The notes below the pieces were generated by a model, which saw nothing but the letters and a program-made list of their open reading frames with translations, was not told where the DNA came from and made no database searches. From positions 1 to 64,000 of the forward strand of contig PNMH01000005.1 in the NCBI GenBank assembly GCA_013823505.1: DNA of 64,000 nt, given 5' to 3'. Both the position numbers and the translations under genes were made by a program. Below, in pieces: positions 1 to 10,904 of this stretch. This DNA is from Polaromonas sp. Lineage in GTDB: Bacteria; Pseudomonadota; Gammaproteobacteria; Burkholderiales; Burkholderiaceae. Each line of letters opens with the position of its first letter. Within the stretch, counting starts at the first letter, position 1.

Positions 1-326
1 CCTTCGCCGACCTGGGCTTCGACGTGGACATGGGACCGCTGTTCCAGACGCCCGAGGAGTGCGCACGCCAGGCGATTGAAAACGACGTGCACGCGGTGGG
101 TGTCTCCACACTCGCCGCTGGCCACAAGACACTGGTGCCGGCCATCATCGCCGAGCTCAAGAAGCAGGGCGCCGACGATATCATCGTGTTCGTGGGTGGT
201 GTGATTCCGCGCCAGGACTACGAAATGCTGTACGAGGCGGGCGTCAAGGGCATCTACGGCCCGGGCACGCCGATTCCGGCGAGTGCGAAAGACGTGCTGG
301 AGCAGATCAAGAAGGCACTCGGGTGA
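1..326 (+). CDS. scpA: Methylmalonyl-CoA mutase, C-terminal end (partial)
   Basis: This is the last 108 codons (in frame from base 3) of a gene that starts left of the window. The protein matches the C-terminal cobalamin-binding Rossmann domain of methylmalonyl-CoA mutase, with characteristic stretches such as [18 protein letters not shown] and [11 protein letters not shown]. The DxHxxG motif that supplies the cobalt-ligating histidine would lie just upstream and cannot be seen. The enzyme interconverts (R)-methylmalonyl-CoA and succinyl-CoA. Its stop codon overlaps the GTG start of meaB, and pccB and pccA follow, which fits propionyl-CoA catabolism. Family assignment is firm; full length cannot be judged. 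Confidence 0.93.
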   Translation, partial: FADLGFDVDMGPLFQTPEECARQAIENDVHAVGVSTLAAGHKTLVPAIIAELKKQGADDIIVFVGGVIPRQDYEMLYEAGVKGIYGPGTPIPASAKDVLEQIKKALG

Positions 327-1327
327 CCCCTTCGGAGTTGCTGGACGGTATCGTGCACGGCGAGGCCGCCGGGCAGCGCCGCGCCATCGCCAAAGCCATC
401 ACCCTGCTCGAATCCACCCGCGCCGACCACCGCGCGCAGGGCGACGAGTTGCTCACGGCCTTGCTGCCGCACACCGGCCAGGCGTTCCGCCTGGGCATCA
501 GCGGTGTGCCGGGCGTGGGCAAGAGCACCTTCATCGAAGCGCTGGGGCTGTACCTCATCGACAAAGGCCACCGCGTCGCGGTGCTCACGGTGGACCCATC
601 CAGCACGGTCTCGGGCGGCTCCATCCTGGGCGACAAGACGCGCATGGAAAAGCTCTCGGTGCACGAGCAGGCCTACATCCGCCCCAGCCCCAGCAGCGGC
701 ACGCTGGGTGGCGTGGCCGAAAAGACCCGTGAGGCCATGCTGGTCTGCGAGGCCGCGGGCTACGACATCGTGATCGTCGAGACCGTGGGCGTGGGCCAAA
801 GCGAGACGGCGGTGAGCGGCATGACCGACATGTTCGTGCTCATGCAATTGCCCAATGCGGGTGACGACTTGCAGGCGATCAAGAAGGGCGTGATGGAGCT
901 GGCCGACCTGGTGGTCATCAACAAGGCGGACATCGATCCCGATGCGGCGACGCGCGCGCGTGCACAGATCACATCAAGCTTGCGTTTGCTCGGCCTGCAG
1001 GGCCACCCGGAACACGCGCACCACAACGAAGCCGTGTGGCACCCGCAGGTGATCCAGCTCAGCGCCTTGCTCGGCCGAGGTGTCGATGCCTTCTGGGCCG
1101 AGGTGTCCCGCTTTCGCGCGCTGCAGACAGGCAATGGCCAGCTCGGCGCTCGCCGGCAGCAACAGGCGAAAGCCTGGATGTGGGAACGCATCGACGCCGG
1201 CCTCAAACAACGTTTTCGCGCGCACCCCCAGGTGCGCGCCGCGCTGGACGACACCACCCAACGCGTGCTGGCCGGCAGCTTGCCCGCCAGCACCGCAGCG
1301 CGCCAGCTGCTCGACCTCTTCGACTGA
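323..1327 (+). CDS. meaB: Methylmalonyl Co-A mutase-associated GTPase MeaB
   Basis: A 334-residue G3E-family P-loop GTPase that protects and reloads the B12 cofactor of methylmalonyl-CoA mutase. Visible motifs are the Walker A loop GVPGVGKST (residues 61-69), the switch region ETVGVGQSE (153-161) and the base-recognition motif NKAD (200-203). It starts at GTG, whose bases overlap the mutase stop codon by four (GTGA), so the two proteins are probably translationally coupled. Length is normal for MeaB/ArgK. The old name ArgK (arginine/ornithine transport kinase) does not fit here because the mutase gene is adjacent. Confidence 0.95.
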   Translation: MTPSELLDGIVHGEAAGQRRAIAKAITLLESTRADHRAQGDELLTALLPHTGQAFRLGISGVPGVGKSTFIEALGLYLIDKGHRVAVLTVDPSSTVSGGSILGDKTRMEKLSVHEQAYIRPSPSSGTLGGVAEKTREAMLVCEAAGYDIVIVETVGVGQSETAVSGMTDMFVLMQLPNAGDDLQAIKKGVMELADLVVINKADIDPDAATRARAQITSSLRLLGLQGHPEHAHHNEAVWHPQVIQLSALLGRGVDAFWAEVSRFRALQTGNGQLGARRQQQAKAWMWERIDAGLKQRFRAHPQVRAALDDTTQRVLAGSLPASTAARQLLDLFD

Positions 1328-1356
1328 ATCTCACGCTTTCCCTGGAGAACAACACC

Positions 1357-2889
<1,533 letters not shown>

Positions 2890-2909
2890 TCACGACGGAG
2901 AAGAACAAG

Positions 2910-4958
2910 ATGTTTACCAAAATCCTGATTGCCAACCGCGGCGAGATCGCCTGCCGCGTGATCGCCACCGCCAAGAAAATGGGCATCGCCACCGTGGCGG
3001 TGTATTCCGAAGCCGACAAGGAAGCGCGCCACGTGCAGCTGGCCGACGAGGCCGTGCTGCTCGGCCCCGCGCCCTCGCGCGAGAGCTACCTCGTGGCCGA
3101 CAAGATCATTGCCGCGGCCAAGCAGACCGGCGCGCAGGCCATTCACCCGGGCTACGGCTTCCTGTCGGAGAACGAAGCGTTTGCCAAGCGCGTGGAAGAC
3201 GAAGGCATGGCCTTCATCGGCCCCAAGCACTTCAGCATCGCTGCCATGGGCGACAAGATCGCGTCCAAGAAACTGGCGAATGCCGCGAAGGTCAACACCA
3301 TTCCTGGCTGGAACGACGCCATTGAATCCGCTGAGCGTGCGGTGCAGATCGCGAAAGACATCGGCTACCCGGTGATGATCAAGGCCAGCGCGGGCGGCGG
3401 TGGCAAGGGCCTGCGCGTGGCCTACAACGACAAGGAAGCCTTGGAGGGCTTCACCGCATGCCAGAACGAGGCGCGCAACAGCTTCGGCGACGACCGCATC
3501 TTCATCGAGAAGTTCGTGCAGGAGCCGCGCCACATCGAGATCCAGGTGCTGGGCGATGCGCACGGCAACGTGATTTACCTGAACGAGCGCGAGTGCTCGA
3601 TCCAGCGCCGCCACCAGAAGGTCATTGAAGAAGCGCCGTCGCCCTTCATCAGCGACGCCACGCGCAAGGCCATGGGCGAGCAGGCCGTGGCGCTGGCCAA
3701 AGCGGTGAACTACCAGAGTGCGGGCACGGTGGAGTTCGTGGTCGGCAAGGACCAGGACTTCTATTTTCTGGAGATGAATACCCGCCTGCAGGTGGAGCAC
3801 CCGGTGACCGAGTGCATCACCGGGCTGGACCTGGTGGAACTCATGATCCGCGTGGCCGCCGGCGAGAAGCTGCCGCTGACGCAAGCCGACGTGAAGCGCG
3901 AAGGCTGGGCGATCGAGTGCCGCATCAACGCCGAAGACCCGTTCCGCAACTTCCTGCCCAGCACCGGGCGCCTGGTGCGCTTTGCGCCGCCCGCGCAGAG
4001 CATGTGGCAGGCGAACACGGAGGCGCTCTATGGCGTGCGGGTGGACACCGGCGTGCAGGACGGCGGCGAGATCCCGATGTTTTACGACTCGATGATCGCC
4101 AAGCTGATCGTGCACGGCAAAGACCGGGCGGAGGCCATCGCCAAGATGCGCGAAGCGTTGAACGGATTTGTCATCCGGGGTATCAGCAGCAACATTCCGT
4201 TCCAGGCGGCGCTGCTCGCGCACCCGAAATTCGTGTCGGGCGACTTCAACACCGGTTTCATTGCCGAGCACTACAGCCACGGCTTCCGCGCCGAAGACGT
4301 GCCTCACGACGACGCCGATTTTCTGGTGGCGCTCGCCGCGTTCGTGCGCCGCAAATCGCGCGAGCGCGCGGCCGGCCTCTCGGGCCAGTTGCCGGGCTAC
4401 GGCGTGAAGGTGGGCCACGACTTCAGTGTGATCGTGCTCGGCGCCACGGGCGAGCATGTCTACAAGGCGGTGCACGTTGACGAGGTGGTGGGCCAGCTCG
4501 GCTCCGCGGTGGTCACCGTGGCCGGCAAGCGCTACGCCATCAGCAGCCCCTCGCGCCTCAACGACATCTGCATCACCGGTGAAAGCAACGGCCAGGCGTT
4601 CACCGCACAGATTGAGCGCGGCACGCCGCGCAATCCACTGGCGCTGGTGGTGCAGCACAACGGCACGCGCATCGAGACCATGGTGGTCTCGCCGCGCATG
4701 GCCGAGCTGCACGCGCTCATGCCGTTCAAGGCGCCGGCCGACATGAGCAAATACGTGCTCTCGCCCATGCCGGGCCTGCTGGTGGACGTGGCGGTGCAGC
4801 CGGGCCAGAAAGTTCAGGCCGGTGAGCGTGTGGCCGTGATCGAGGCCATGAAGATGGAGAACGTGTTGTTCGCTGCGGCCGATGGCGTGGTGGGCAAGGT
4901 GCTGGCCGCCAAGGGCGAATCTCTCGTGGTGGACCAGCCCATCGTCGAGTTCGAATGA
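2910..4958 (+). CDS. pccA: Propionyl-CoA carboxylase alpha subunit (biotin carboxylase/BCCP)
   Basis: A 682-residue biotin-containing subunit. The N-terminal half is a biotin carboxylase (begins KILIANRGEIACRV) with the glycine-rich ATP-grasp loop ASAGGGGKGLRV near residues 159-170. A linker domain (about 460-600) precedes the biotinyl domain, where EAMKMEN places the biotinylated lysine at K648, 34 residues from the C-terminus. It uses ATP and bicarbonate to charge biotin for PccB. ATG 2910 is chosen because it starts the conserved MFTKILIANRGE block. The neighbouring methylmalonyl-CoA mutase favours propionyl-CoA over other short acyl-CoA substrates, but methylcrotonyl-type activity cannot be excluded by sequence alone. 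Confidence 0.94.
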   Translation: MFTKILIANRGEIACRVIATAKKMGIATVAVYSEADKEARHVQLADEAVLLGPAPSRESYLVADKIIAAAKQTGAQAIHPGYGFLSENEAFAKRVEDEGMAFIGPKHFSIAAMGDKIASKKLANAAKVNTIPGWNDAIESAERAVQIAKDIGYPVMIKASAGGGGKGLRVAYNDKEALEGFTACQNEARNSFGDDRIFIEKFVQEPRHIEIQVLGDAHGNVIYLNERECSIQRRHQKVIEEAPSPFISDATRKAMGEQAVALAKAVNYQSAGTVEFVVGKDQDFYFLEMNTRLQVEHPVTECITGLDLVELMIRVAAGEKLPLTQADVKREGWAIECRINAEDPFRNFLPSTGRLVRFAPPAQSMWQANTEALYGVRVDTGVQDGGEIPMFYDSMIAKLIVHGKDRAEAIAKMREALNGFVIRGISSNIPFQAALLAHPKFVSGDFNTGFIAEHYSHGFRAEDVPHDDADFLVALAAFVRRKSRERAAGLSGQLPGYGVKVGHDFSVIVLGATGEHVYKAVHVDEVVGQLGSAVVTVAGKRYAISSPSRLNDICITGESNGQAFTAQIERGTPRNPLALVVQHNGTRIETMVVSPRMAELHALMPFKAPADMSKYVLSPMPGLLVDVAVQPGQKVQAGERVAVIEAMKMENVLFAAADGVVGKVLAAKGESLVVDQPIVEFE

Positions 4959-5647
4959 GCCCTGCAGGGACGGCTACCCCACAGACAGCGGGCTTTGAAT
5001 TGCGCTACCCTGCGGGTCACGACGACTCTGAAGGGCACCGCATGCGGCAAGGACTGGCTTTTGCGATGGGGTATCTGCGCAATCCAAGGCGGGTCGGGGC
5101 CATCGCCCCGGCCTCCAAAGCGCTGGCGCAGGCCATCCTGCATGAGGTCATGCGCTCCGCGCCCGGGACCTTGATCGAGGTGGGGGCTGGCACTGGCGCC
5201 ATCACCCGCGCCTTGCTGCCCGCGCTGGGGCAGGTGGATCGATTCATGGTGATCGAACGGGACCCCGGCTTTGCCCAACTGCTGCGCCGAAGCTTTCCCG
5301 ACCTGGAGGTGCTCAACCATTGCGCCACCCGGCTCGACGCGCTGGACATCGAGAAGCACAGCCCGGTCACGGTGGTGTCGTCCTTGCCCTTGCTGTCGAT
5401 GACGCGCGACGAGGCGCATGGCTGCATCGACGCGATGGTGGCCCTGATCGAAGGCCGGCCGGGCTCGCGGCTCATCCAGTACACCTACGCATCGCCCCAC
5501 CTTCGGCCGTTCAAGGACATTCCGGTGGGCTGGCGCTGGCGCCGCGCCGCTTCCATCTGGGCCAACCTGCCACCCGCCACGGTGTGGACGCTGGAGCAGG
5601 CCAGCCATCCTTCCCATCCCTCATACAGCCACAACGGTTTTCACTGA
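4955..5647 (+). CDS. Class I SAM methyltransferase, phospholipid N-methyltransferase-like
   Basis: A 230-residue protein with a SAM-binding motif I, IEVGAGTGA (residues 74-82), preceded by a block (FAMGYLRNPRRVGAIAPAS) typical of the PmtA/KsgA-like phospholipid N-methyltransferases. The acidic post-II region and SSLPLLSM are also visible. A plausible role is methylation of phosphatidylethanolamine at the membrane, but the substrate cannot be read from sequence. The first ATG (4955) overlaps the pccA stop (ATGA). A second in-frame ATG at 5042 begins just before the conserved block and may be the true start, because residues 1-29 look unstructured. Confidence 0.72.
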   Translation: MSPAGTATPQTAGFELRYPAGHDDSEGHRMRQGLAFAMGYLRNPRRVGAIAPASKALAQAILHEVMRSAPGTLIEVGAGTGAITRALLPALGQVDRFMVIERDPGFAQLLRRSFPDLEVLNHCATRLDALDIEKHSPVTVVSSLPLLSMTRDEAHGCIDAMVALIEGRPGSRLIQYTYASPHLRPFKDIPVGWRWRRAASIWANLPPATVWTLEQASHPSHPSYSHNGFH

Positions 5648-5650
5648 CGC

Positions 5651-6151
5651 ATGAGCACATCGGCCACCACCATCCGTCCCTTCAAGGTGCTGGGCATCCA
5701 GCAGATCGCCATCGGCGGACCCGACAAGCAGCGCCTGCAGAAGCTCTGGGTCGACATGCTGGGTCTGGAAGTCACGGGCACCTTTCGCAGCGAACGCGAA
5801 AACGTGGACGAAGACATCTGCGCCATCGGCAGCGGGCCATTCAAGGTCGAGGTCGACCTGATGCAGCCGCTGGACCCCGACAAGAAGCCCGCGGTGCACA
5901 CCACGCCGCTCAACCACGTCGGCCTGTGGATCGACGATCTGCCCACCGCCGTGGACTGGCTGACTGCCCAGGGCGTGCGTTTTGCGCCCGGCGGCATTCG
6001 CAAAGGCGCGGCGGGTTTCGACATCACCTTCCTGCACCCCAAGGCCAACGACGAATTCCCGATCGCGGGTGAGGGCGTGCTGATCGAACTGGTGCAGGCA
6101 CCGCCCGAGGTGGTCAGCGCGTTTGCCCGGCTGTCTGCCCAACCCGGCTGA
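5651..6151 (+). CDS. VOC-family (glyoxalase-fold) protein, candidate methylmalonyl-CoA epimerase
   Basis: A 166-residue vicinal-oxygen-chelate protein with the two beta-alpha-beta-beta-beta modules of the family. The second module has NHVGLWIDD and ends in GVLIELVQ, matching the His and Glu metal ligands of methylmalonyl-CoA epimerase. The first ligand position, normally DHIGI, reads QQIAI here, so the first histidine is replaced by glutamine. Its place after the scpA-meaB-pccB-pccA set makes the epimerase step (S- to R-methylmalonyl-CoA) an attractive role, since that step is otherwise missing. The ligand change means another lyase or dioxygenase-like activity is possible. Confidence 0.66.
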   Translation: MSTSATTIRPFKVLGIQQIAIGGPDKQRLQKLWVDMLGLEVTGTFRSERENVDEDICAIGSGPFKVEVDLMQPLDPDKKPAVHTTPLNHVGLWIDDLPTAVDWLTAQGVRFAPGGIRKGAAGFDITFLHPKANDEFPIAGEGVLIELVQAPPEVVSAFARLSAQPG

Positions 6152-6166
6152 ACCCGGTCGCAGGCC

Positions 6167-6541
6167 TCACTCCGCGATCATGTAGGTCTTGGTGAGGTGC
6201 TCCAGCACCTCGAACTCGCCGACGAAGCCCGGCGGAATGTAGAGGCCCTCGCCGGGCCCCACTTCCTCAAAGCCGCCCTGCGCGTCGTGCACGCGGCAGC
6301 GCCCCAGCAACACCGTGAACAGCTCCCGCTCCGTGTCGCCCATGGCGATGCGCCAGCGGCCAGGTTCGCAGCGCCACACGCCGCAAAACACCTGCCCGGC
6401 GGGCAGTGCGGTATCCACCCGGTTCCATGTCTCGCGCAGCGGGTTGCCGCGCACCAGGCGATCGGGTTTGGGGTGGTCTGTGTCCGGTGTGCCAGCGGGC
6501 TGGGCGGTGAGCTTGATCAGGCGGTGTGCGAGGGCATTCAT
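6167..6541 (-). CDS. Small cupin-domain protein
   Basis: A 124-residue single-domain cupin. The region CEPGRWRIAMGDTERELFTVLLGRC followed by GPGEGLYIPPGF is the pattern of the ureidoglycine aminohydrolase/EutQ-like (DUF861) cupins. The usual metal-binding histidines of the first cupin motif are not evident, so metal dependence is uncertain. It is convergent with the VOC gene and has no operon partner that would give a substrate. Function is not known beyond the fold. Confidence 0.6.
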   Translation of the reverse strand: MNALAHRLIKLTAQPAGTPDTDHPKPDRLVRGNPLRETWNRVDTALPAGQVFCGVWRCEPGRWRIAMGDTERELFTVLLGRCRVHDAQGGFEEVGPGEGLYIPPGFVGEFEVLEHLTKTYMIAE

Positions 6542-6618
6542 GGCGGAATTGTGCCCTCAGCCAACGCAGAAACAACGAGCAAACCGGGTTTTGGGCCTTT
6601 GTTCGGGGGATTGCCCCA

Positions 6619-6632
6619 AGGCCGGTCGGCCT
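6619..6632. repeat. Short inverted repeat between divergent genes
   Basis: AGGCCG, GT, CGGCCT forms a perfect 6-base inverted repeat 65 bases before the start of the small + strand gene at 6697 and 78 bases before the start of the cupin gene on the other strand. No T-run follows, so a terminator is unlikely; an operator is possible but unproven. Confidence 0.3.
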
Positions 6633-6696
6633 ACGCTTGAGTTGTCCGGGAGCCGCATGTCCGCGCACCCGGCCCCACACCTTCGAGGAGCTCACC

Positions 6697-6987
6697 ATGA
6701 GCACGGTCCCGACCCGGCAAACGCCAACCATCGCAGCCCCTCCGGCAAACCGCCATGCGTCCGACGCCACGCAGCTTTGGCCTCACGACCTGCTCGAAGC
6801 GTTTTGCCTGCGCATGTCGAGCCAGGGCATGTGCGTGAGCAGCGCGCTGATGCAGCACGACCGCCGCTACGGCCTGGAACAACTCACGCACGCCCACAAC
6901 ATGGCCGACGACGCGCTGCGGATGATGGCCGTGCAACTCTTCCGGCATTTTGAGGCCCGTCAATCGGGGATTTCCGGTCCTCATTGA
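6697..6987 (+). CDS. Hypothetical 96-residue protein upstream of chemoreceptor
   Basis: A small protein with an unstructured N-terminus (about 25 residues rich in Thr, Pro, Ala) followed by a mostly helical region with several Met and two Cys (ending in HFEARQSG). A GAGGAG ribosome-binding site sits about 8 bases before ATG 6697, which supports translation. It is followed by the chemoreceptor gene, whose longer possible start would overlap its stop. I recognise no family; the helical Met-rich body suggests a small partner or regulator. Confidence 0.55.
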   Translation: MSTVPTRQTPTIAAPPANRHASDATQLWPHDLLEAFCLRMSSQGMCVSSALMQHDRRYGLEQLTHAHNMADDALRMMAVQLFRHFEARQSGISGPH

Positions 6988-7058
6988 ACGCCGCGGTGTC
7001 TCAAGCCGCAAGCGTTCTGGTCGATACAGACGCAACCCCACTGAGGAGACACACACGC

Positions 7059-8579
7059 ATGTCCGGCATTCACCCCTTGTCACCCGGCGTCTGGCTGATG
7101 CGGCGCCTGCGCCTGCGCGGCAAGTTGCTCTTGCTGGCAGCGTCATCCCTGCTGCCGCAGGCGTTCATCTGGCTGGTCTCCGGGCCGCCCTCGGCCAGTG
7201 CCTGGGTGCTGGGTGTCGAGCTCGGCGGCGCGGCGGTGCTCGTCTACCTCATGCTGAGTTTCTACGTCAGCTTCATGAGCGACTTTCGCCAGGTGCTGGC
7301 CAGCATGGAACAGACCGCCTCGGGCAATCTGCGCACCGTGTTGAAGGCGAGTGGCAGCGACGAACTCGCCGACCTCATTCGTCTGCTTGACCGCATGGTC
7401 GGCAACCTCTCGGCCATGGTGGCCGAGGTGCGCAGCAATTCGGCCCTGGTGGCCCATGCCGGCAAGAGCCTGGCCACCGGCAACCGCGATCTGGCCGACC
7501 GCACCGAACAGCAGGCCGCCAACCTGGAGCAGACCGCCGCCAGCGTGCACGAGCTCTCCAGCACAGTGCAGCAAAACGCCCAGACCGCCGGCGACTCCGA
7601 CCAACAGGCCGCGCAGGTGCGCGACGTGGCGGAGTCGGGTGCGCAGTCGATGGGGCGCGCGGTGGAGTCGGTGGAGGGCATCCAGAAGAGCGCGCAGCAG
7701 ATGAACGAAATCATCGGCGTGATCGACAGCCTGGCGTTCCAGACCAACATCCTGGCGCTCAATGCCGCGGTGGAAGCCGCCCGCGCGGGCGAGCAGGGCA
7801 GGGGCTTTGCGGTGGTTGCCGCCGAGGTGCGTTCGCTGGCCCAGCGCTCGGCCGCATCTGCCAAAGAAATCCGCCAGCTCATCGAGGCTTCGCGCCTGCA
7901 GGTGGAGGCCAGCGTGGCGCAGATCCGCACCGCGGGCAGCAGCATCCAGCAGATCGCCAACGGCGTGCGCGGCGTGGCGGCCAACATGTCGCTGATTTCG
8001 GCGTCGAGCGCCGAGCAGAGCACTGGCCTGAGCGAAATTTCGTCGGCCGTTTCGCAACTGGACGAAATCACCCAGCGCAACGCTCAGATGGTCGAACGCG
8101 CGGTGGCGCAGGCCGACCAGCTGGAGCAGCGTGCGGCCCACCTGTCCAAGGCGGTGTCGTCCTTCATGCTGCAGCAGGGCACGGCCGAAGAGGCCATGCA
8201 GCTGGTGGACAAGGCGCAGGCCATGCGCCAGCAGCGTGGGCGCGAAGCCTTCGTGCGCGAGATCACCACACCCGCCAACCACTTCTTTGATCGCGACATG
8301 TACGTGTTCGCGCTGGACAAAAGCGGCGTCTACCGCTCGTTCGGCGGCAAGCCCGAAAAGGTGGGCAGCCGCGTGCAGGACATTCCCGGCATTGACGGCC
8401 AGGCGCTGCTGAACGCCATCGTGTCGCAGGCCGAAGCCGGCGCGGGCTGGGTCGAGTACGACATCGGCAACCCGGCCAACGGCAGCATCCAGGCCAAGAT
8501 GTCCTATGTGGTGAAGATCGACGACCTTTACGTAGGCTGCGGCGTCTACAAGACCGCCGCCGCGCGCCAGGCGGCCTGA
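7059..8579 (+). CDS. Methyl-accepting chemotaxis protein with C-terminal Cache-like domain
   Basis: A 506-residue chemoreceptor. Two hydrophobic segments lie close together near the N-terminus (about residues 23-44 and 49-72) with only a short loop between them, so there is no periplasmic ligand domain. A HAMP-like linker and a long coiled-coil signalling domain follow; the conserved hairpin tip ([19 protein letters not shown]) lies near residues 221-240. After it, residues about 395-505 ([16 protein letters not shown] to VGCGVYK) resemble a single Cache domain, here cytoplasmic. ATG 7059 is chosen because GAGGAG lies about 9 bases upstream; an in-frame ATT-region start at 6984 would add 25 unlikely residues. 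No CheR-binding pentapeptide is seen at the C-terminus. Confidence 0.85.
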   Translation: MSGIHPLSPGVWLMRRLRLRGKLLLLAASSLLPQAFIWLVSGPPSASAWVLGVELGGAAVLVYLMLSFYVSFMSDFRQVLASMEQTASGNLRTVLKASGSDELADLIRLLDRMVGNLSAMVAEVRSNSALVAHAGKSLATGNRDLADRTEQQAANLEQTAASVHELSSTVQQNAQTAGDSDQQAAQVRDVAESGAQSMGRAVESVEGIQKSAQQMNEIIGVIDSLAFQTNILALNAAVEAARAGEQGRGFAVVAAEVRSLAQRSAASAKEIRQLIEASRLQVEASVAQIRTAGSSIQQIANGVRGVAANMSLISASSAEQSTGLSEISSAVSQLDEITQRNAQMVERAVAQADQLEQRAAHLSKAVSSFMLQQGTAEEAMQLVDKAQAMRQQRGREAFVREITTPANHFFDRDMYVFALDKSGVYRSFGGKPEKVGSRVQDIPGIDGQALLNAIVSQAEAGAGWVEYDIGNPANGSIQAKMSYVVKIDDLYVGCGVYKTAAARQAA

Positions 8580-8592
8580 TTCAGGCCCCGGT

Positions 8593-9249
8593 TCAGACGC
8601 TGCTTCGTTTGGCCCGCGCACGGGCCAGCGCGGCTTCGATCACAACGCGCTTCTTGTCCAGCAGGGCTTCGTCGGTGATTTGTGAGTGCGCTGCCAGGTC
8701 GGCCAGCTTCTCCTGTGCCTTGGCTTCCAGCCGGTCGTCGTGCTCGCGCTTTTCTTGCTTCAAGCGTGCCAGCCTGGCCTCGTAGCGCGCTTTGCCTTGG
8801 CGCGCCTGCTCCGCCGTCCAGGCCTGCCAACCCGTGCGTTCCTCGCTGACGATCTCCAGCGAAATGCAGTCCACCGGGCACACCGGCAAACACAGCTCGC
8901 AGCCGGTGCAGACCGGTTCGATCACGGTGTGCATGCGCTTGTTGCTGCCCACGATGGCGTCGGTGGGGCAGACCTTGATGCACAGCGTGCAGCCGATGCA
9001 CCAGGCTTCGTCGATCACCGCCACCGTCACCGGGCCTTCAATGCCGTTGTGCAGGTTCAGCGGTGTGGCTGGTCGTCCAGTGATGGCGGCCAGGCGGGTG
9101 ATGCCTTCCGAGCCCCCGGGTGGGCACTGGTTGATGTCGGCGGTGCCCTCGGCGATGGCCACGGCGTAGCTCGCGCAGTCGGGGTAGCCGCAACGCGTGC
9201 ACTGGGTTTGCGGCAAGGCGGCGTCAATGCGCCGGGCGAGGTCGTTCAT
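8593..9249 (-). CDS. rnfB: RnfB/RsxB-like iron-sulfur electron-transfer protein
   Basis: A 218-residue protein with a 4Fe-4S domain (C17, C20, C25, C42; CTRCGYPDC) and two classical ferredoxin motifs, [12 protein letters not shown] (C84-C94) and [12 protein letters not shown] (C114-C124). That layout is the RnfB/RsxB family, which passes electrons within the Rnf complex. The N-terminal membrane helix normal for RnfB is absent, and the C-terminal third (about 140-218) is a charged, probably helical extension. The start at 9249 is preferred over 9291 because [17 protein letters not shown] is the family start. No other rnf gene is adjacent, so it may serve a different partner. Confidence 0.82.
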   Translation of the reverse strand: MNDLARRIDAALPQTQCTRCGYPDCASYAVAIAEGTADINQCPPGGSEGITRLAAITGRPATPLNLHNGIEGPVTVAVIDEAWCIGCTLCIKVCPTDAIVGSNKRMHTVIEPVCTGCELCLPVCPVDCISLEIVSEERTGWQAWTAEQARQGKARYEARLARLKQEKREHDDRLEAKAQEKLADLAAHSQITDEALLDKKRVVIEAALARARAKRSSV

Positions 9250-9304
9250 GACGGCCAATATATCGGCGCCTGCGGGCGACGCCGGGCTCACGGGGTGATG
9301 CGTC

Positions 9305-10744
9305 TCAGACGGTCGTGTTGCGCGGCTTGCGCGCGGCGGGCGCCTTGGCCGCCGGTTTGACCGTCTTGCCTGCGGGCTTGGCTGCAGCCTTGACGGCCAC
9401 CTTCCTGGCTGGGGCTTTGGCAGCGGCTTTCGCTGGCTTGGGGGCGGCCACTGCAGGCGCCGTGGGCGACGGCTCCACCGCAGGCTGGTGAGCCTTCAGG
9501 AAGGTCTTCACCACGGGGTGCACGAACTCGCGCCAGCGGCGACCGCTGAAGATGCCGTAATGGCCTGCGCCAGCGGCTTCGTAGTGCATGCGGTGCGTCT
9601 TGGGAATGCCGGTGCACAGGTCGTGCGCGGCGGCGGTCTGGCCCGAGCCCGAGATGTCGTCGAGCTCACCTTCCACCGTGAGCAGGGCCGTGTGCTGGAT
9701 GTCCTGCGGACGCACGCGTTCGAGTTTGCCTTGCGGGTTCTTCACGTCCCAGGTGCCGTTGACCAGCTTGAAGTCCTGAAACACCGTGTCGATGGTTTCC
9801 AGGTAGTAGTCGGCGTCCATGTCGAGCACCGCGTTGTACTCGTCGTAGAACTTGCGGTGGCTCTCGGCGCTCTCGTTGTCACCTTTGATCAGGTCCTTGA
9901 AGTAGTCGTAGTGGCTCGTTGCATGACGATCCGGGTTCATGGCCACAAAGCCGGTGTGCTGCAGGAAGCCGGGGTAAACGCGGCGGCCGGCGCCGGGGAA
10001 GTTCTCGGGCACGCGGTAGATCACGTTGTTCTCGAACCAGCTGTGGGCCCGCTGCGTGGCGAGGTTGTTCACCGCGGTGGGCGATTTGCGGGCGTCGATC
10101 GGACCGCCCATCATGGTCATGGACAGCGGCGTGGTTTCGCCCCGGCTGGCCATGAGTGACACCGCCGCCAGCACTGGCACGGTCGGCTGGCAAACGCTGA
10201 CCACGTGGCAGTTGCCGTAACCTTTTTGCAGGTGGCGAATGAACTCCTGAACATAGTTCACATAGTCGTCGAGGTGGAACTCACCATCGGACAGTGGCAC
10301 CAGGCGCGCGTTTTTCCAGTCGGTGATGTAGACCTTGTGGTCCTTGAGCATGGTGCGCACCGTGTCGCGCAGCAGCGTGGCGTAGTGGCCGGAGAGTGGC
10401 GCGACGATCAGCACGACCGGTTCACCCTTGAGCTTGGCCAGCGTGTGGGTGTCGTCAGAGAAGCGTTTGAAGCGGCGCAGTTCGCAGAACGGCTTGTCGA
10501 TCTCGATGCGCTCGTGCACGGCGACTTCGATACCGTCGATGTCCACGGTGTGGATGCCGAAGACCGGCTTCTCGTAGTCCTTGCCCAGGCGGTGCATCAG
10601 GTCGTAACCGGCCGAGATGCGCTGGGCAATCGGCAGCTGCGCCAAGGGCAGTGAAGGGTTGGTGAACAGCTTGGCGGCCACTTCGGCCAGGTCTGAAAAC
10701 GGCTCCATCATGGAGCGCTGGGTTTCGTAAATCTGGTAGAGCAT
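9305..10744 (-). CDS. phaZ: Intracellular polyhydroxybutyrate depolymerase
   Basis: A 479-residue intracellular PHB depolymerase of the cysteine-nucleophile type known from Ralstonia (PhaZ1/a1). The nucleophile elbow reads VCQPT with C185, in place of the serine of extracellular enzymes; the catalytic histidine region near the C-terminus of the fold reads [12 protein letters not shown]. It degrades native PHB granules. The last about 50 residues are an extra tail rich in Lys, Ala and Pro (repeats such as AAKPA and KAPA), which resembles the basic DNA-binding tails of PhaF-type phasins and is not needed for the hydrolase fold. A PhaR-like palindrome lies just upstream of the start. Confidence 0.92.
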   Translation of the reverse strand: MLYQIYETQRSMMEPFSDLAEVAAKLFTNPSLPLAQLPIAQRISAGYDLMHRLGKDYEKPVFGIHTVDIDGIEVAVHERIEIDKPFCELRRFKRFSDDTHTLAKLKGEPVVLIVAPLSGHYATLLRDTVRTMLKDHKVYITDWKNARLVPLSDGEFHLDDYVNYVQEFIRHLQKGYGNCHVVSVCQPTVPVLAAVSLMASRGETTPLSMTMMGGPIDARKSPTAVNNLATQRAHSWFENNVIYRVPENFPGAGRRVYPGFLQHTGFVAMNPDRHATSHYDYFKDLIKGDNESAESHRKFYDEYNAVLDMDADYYLETIDTVFQDFKLVNGTWDVKNPQGKLERVRPQDIQHTALLTVEGELDDISGSGQTAAAHDLCTGIPKTHRMHYEAAGAGHYGIFSGRRWREFVHPVVKTFLKAHQPAVEPSPTAPAVAAPKPAKAAAKAPARKVAVKAAAKPAGKTVKPAAKAPAARKPRNTTV

Positions 10745-10764
10745 GGGTGTCCGGCTTCGTTATG

Positions 10765-10775
10765 TTGCAGTGCAA
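10765..10775 (-). promoter_or_regulatory. Candidate PhaR operator upstream of phaZ
   Basis: A perfect palindrome TTGCA-G-TGCAA lies 21-31 bases before the phaZ start codon. TGC/GCA-containing palindromes of this kind are bound by the PHB-responsive repressor PhaR upstream of phasin and other PHB genes in proteobacteria. The overlapping TATATT on the - strand would place it at a promoter. The assignment is inference from motif and context. Confidence 0.5.
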
Positions 10776-10904
10776 TATATCAGCATGCGCAGAGGAGCGT
10801 TAGCGTGATAACACCTAATTTACAGGGGCATCTGTCACCTTCGTGAAAGAATCCAGACCACCGATTTCGGCCGTCGGCCAGACGGCAACGACCCTTCCGA
10901 CGCC

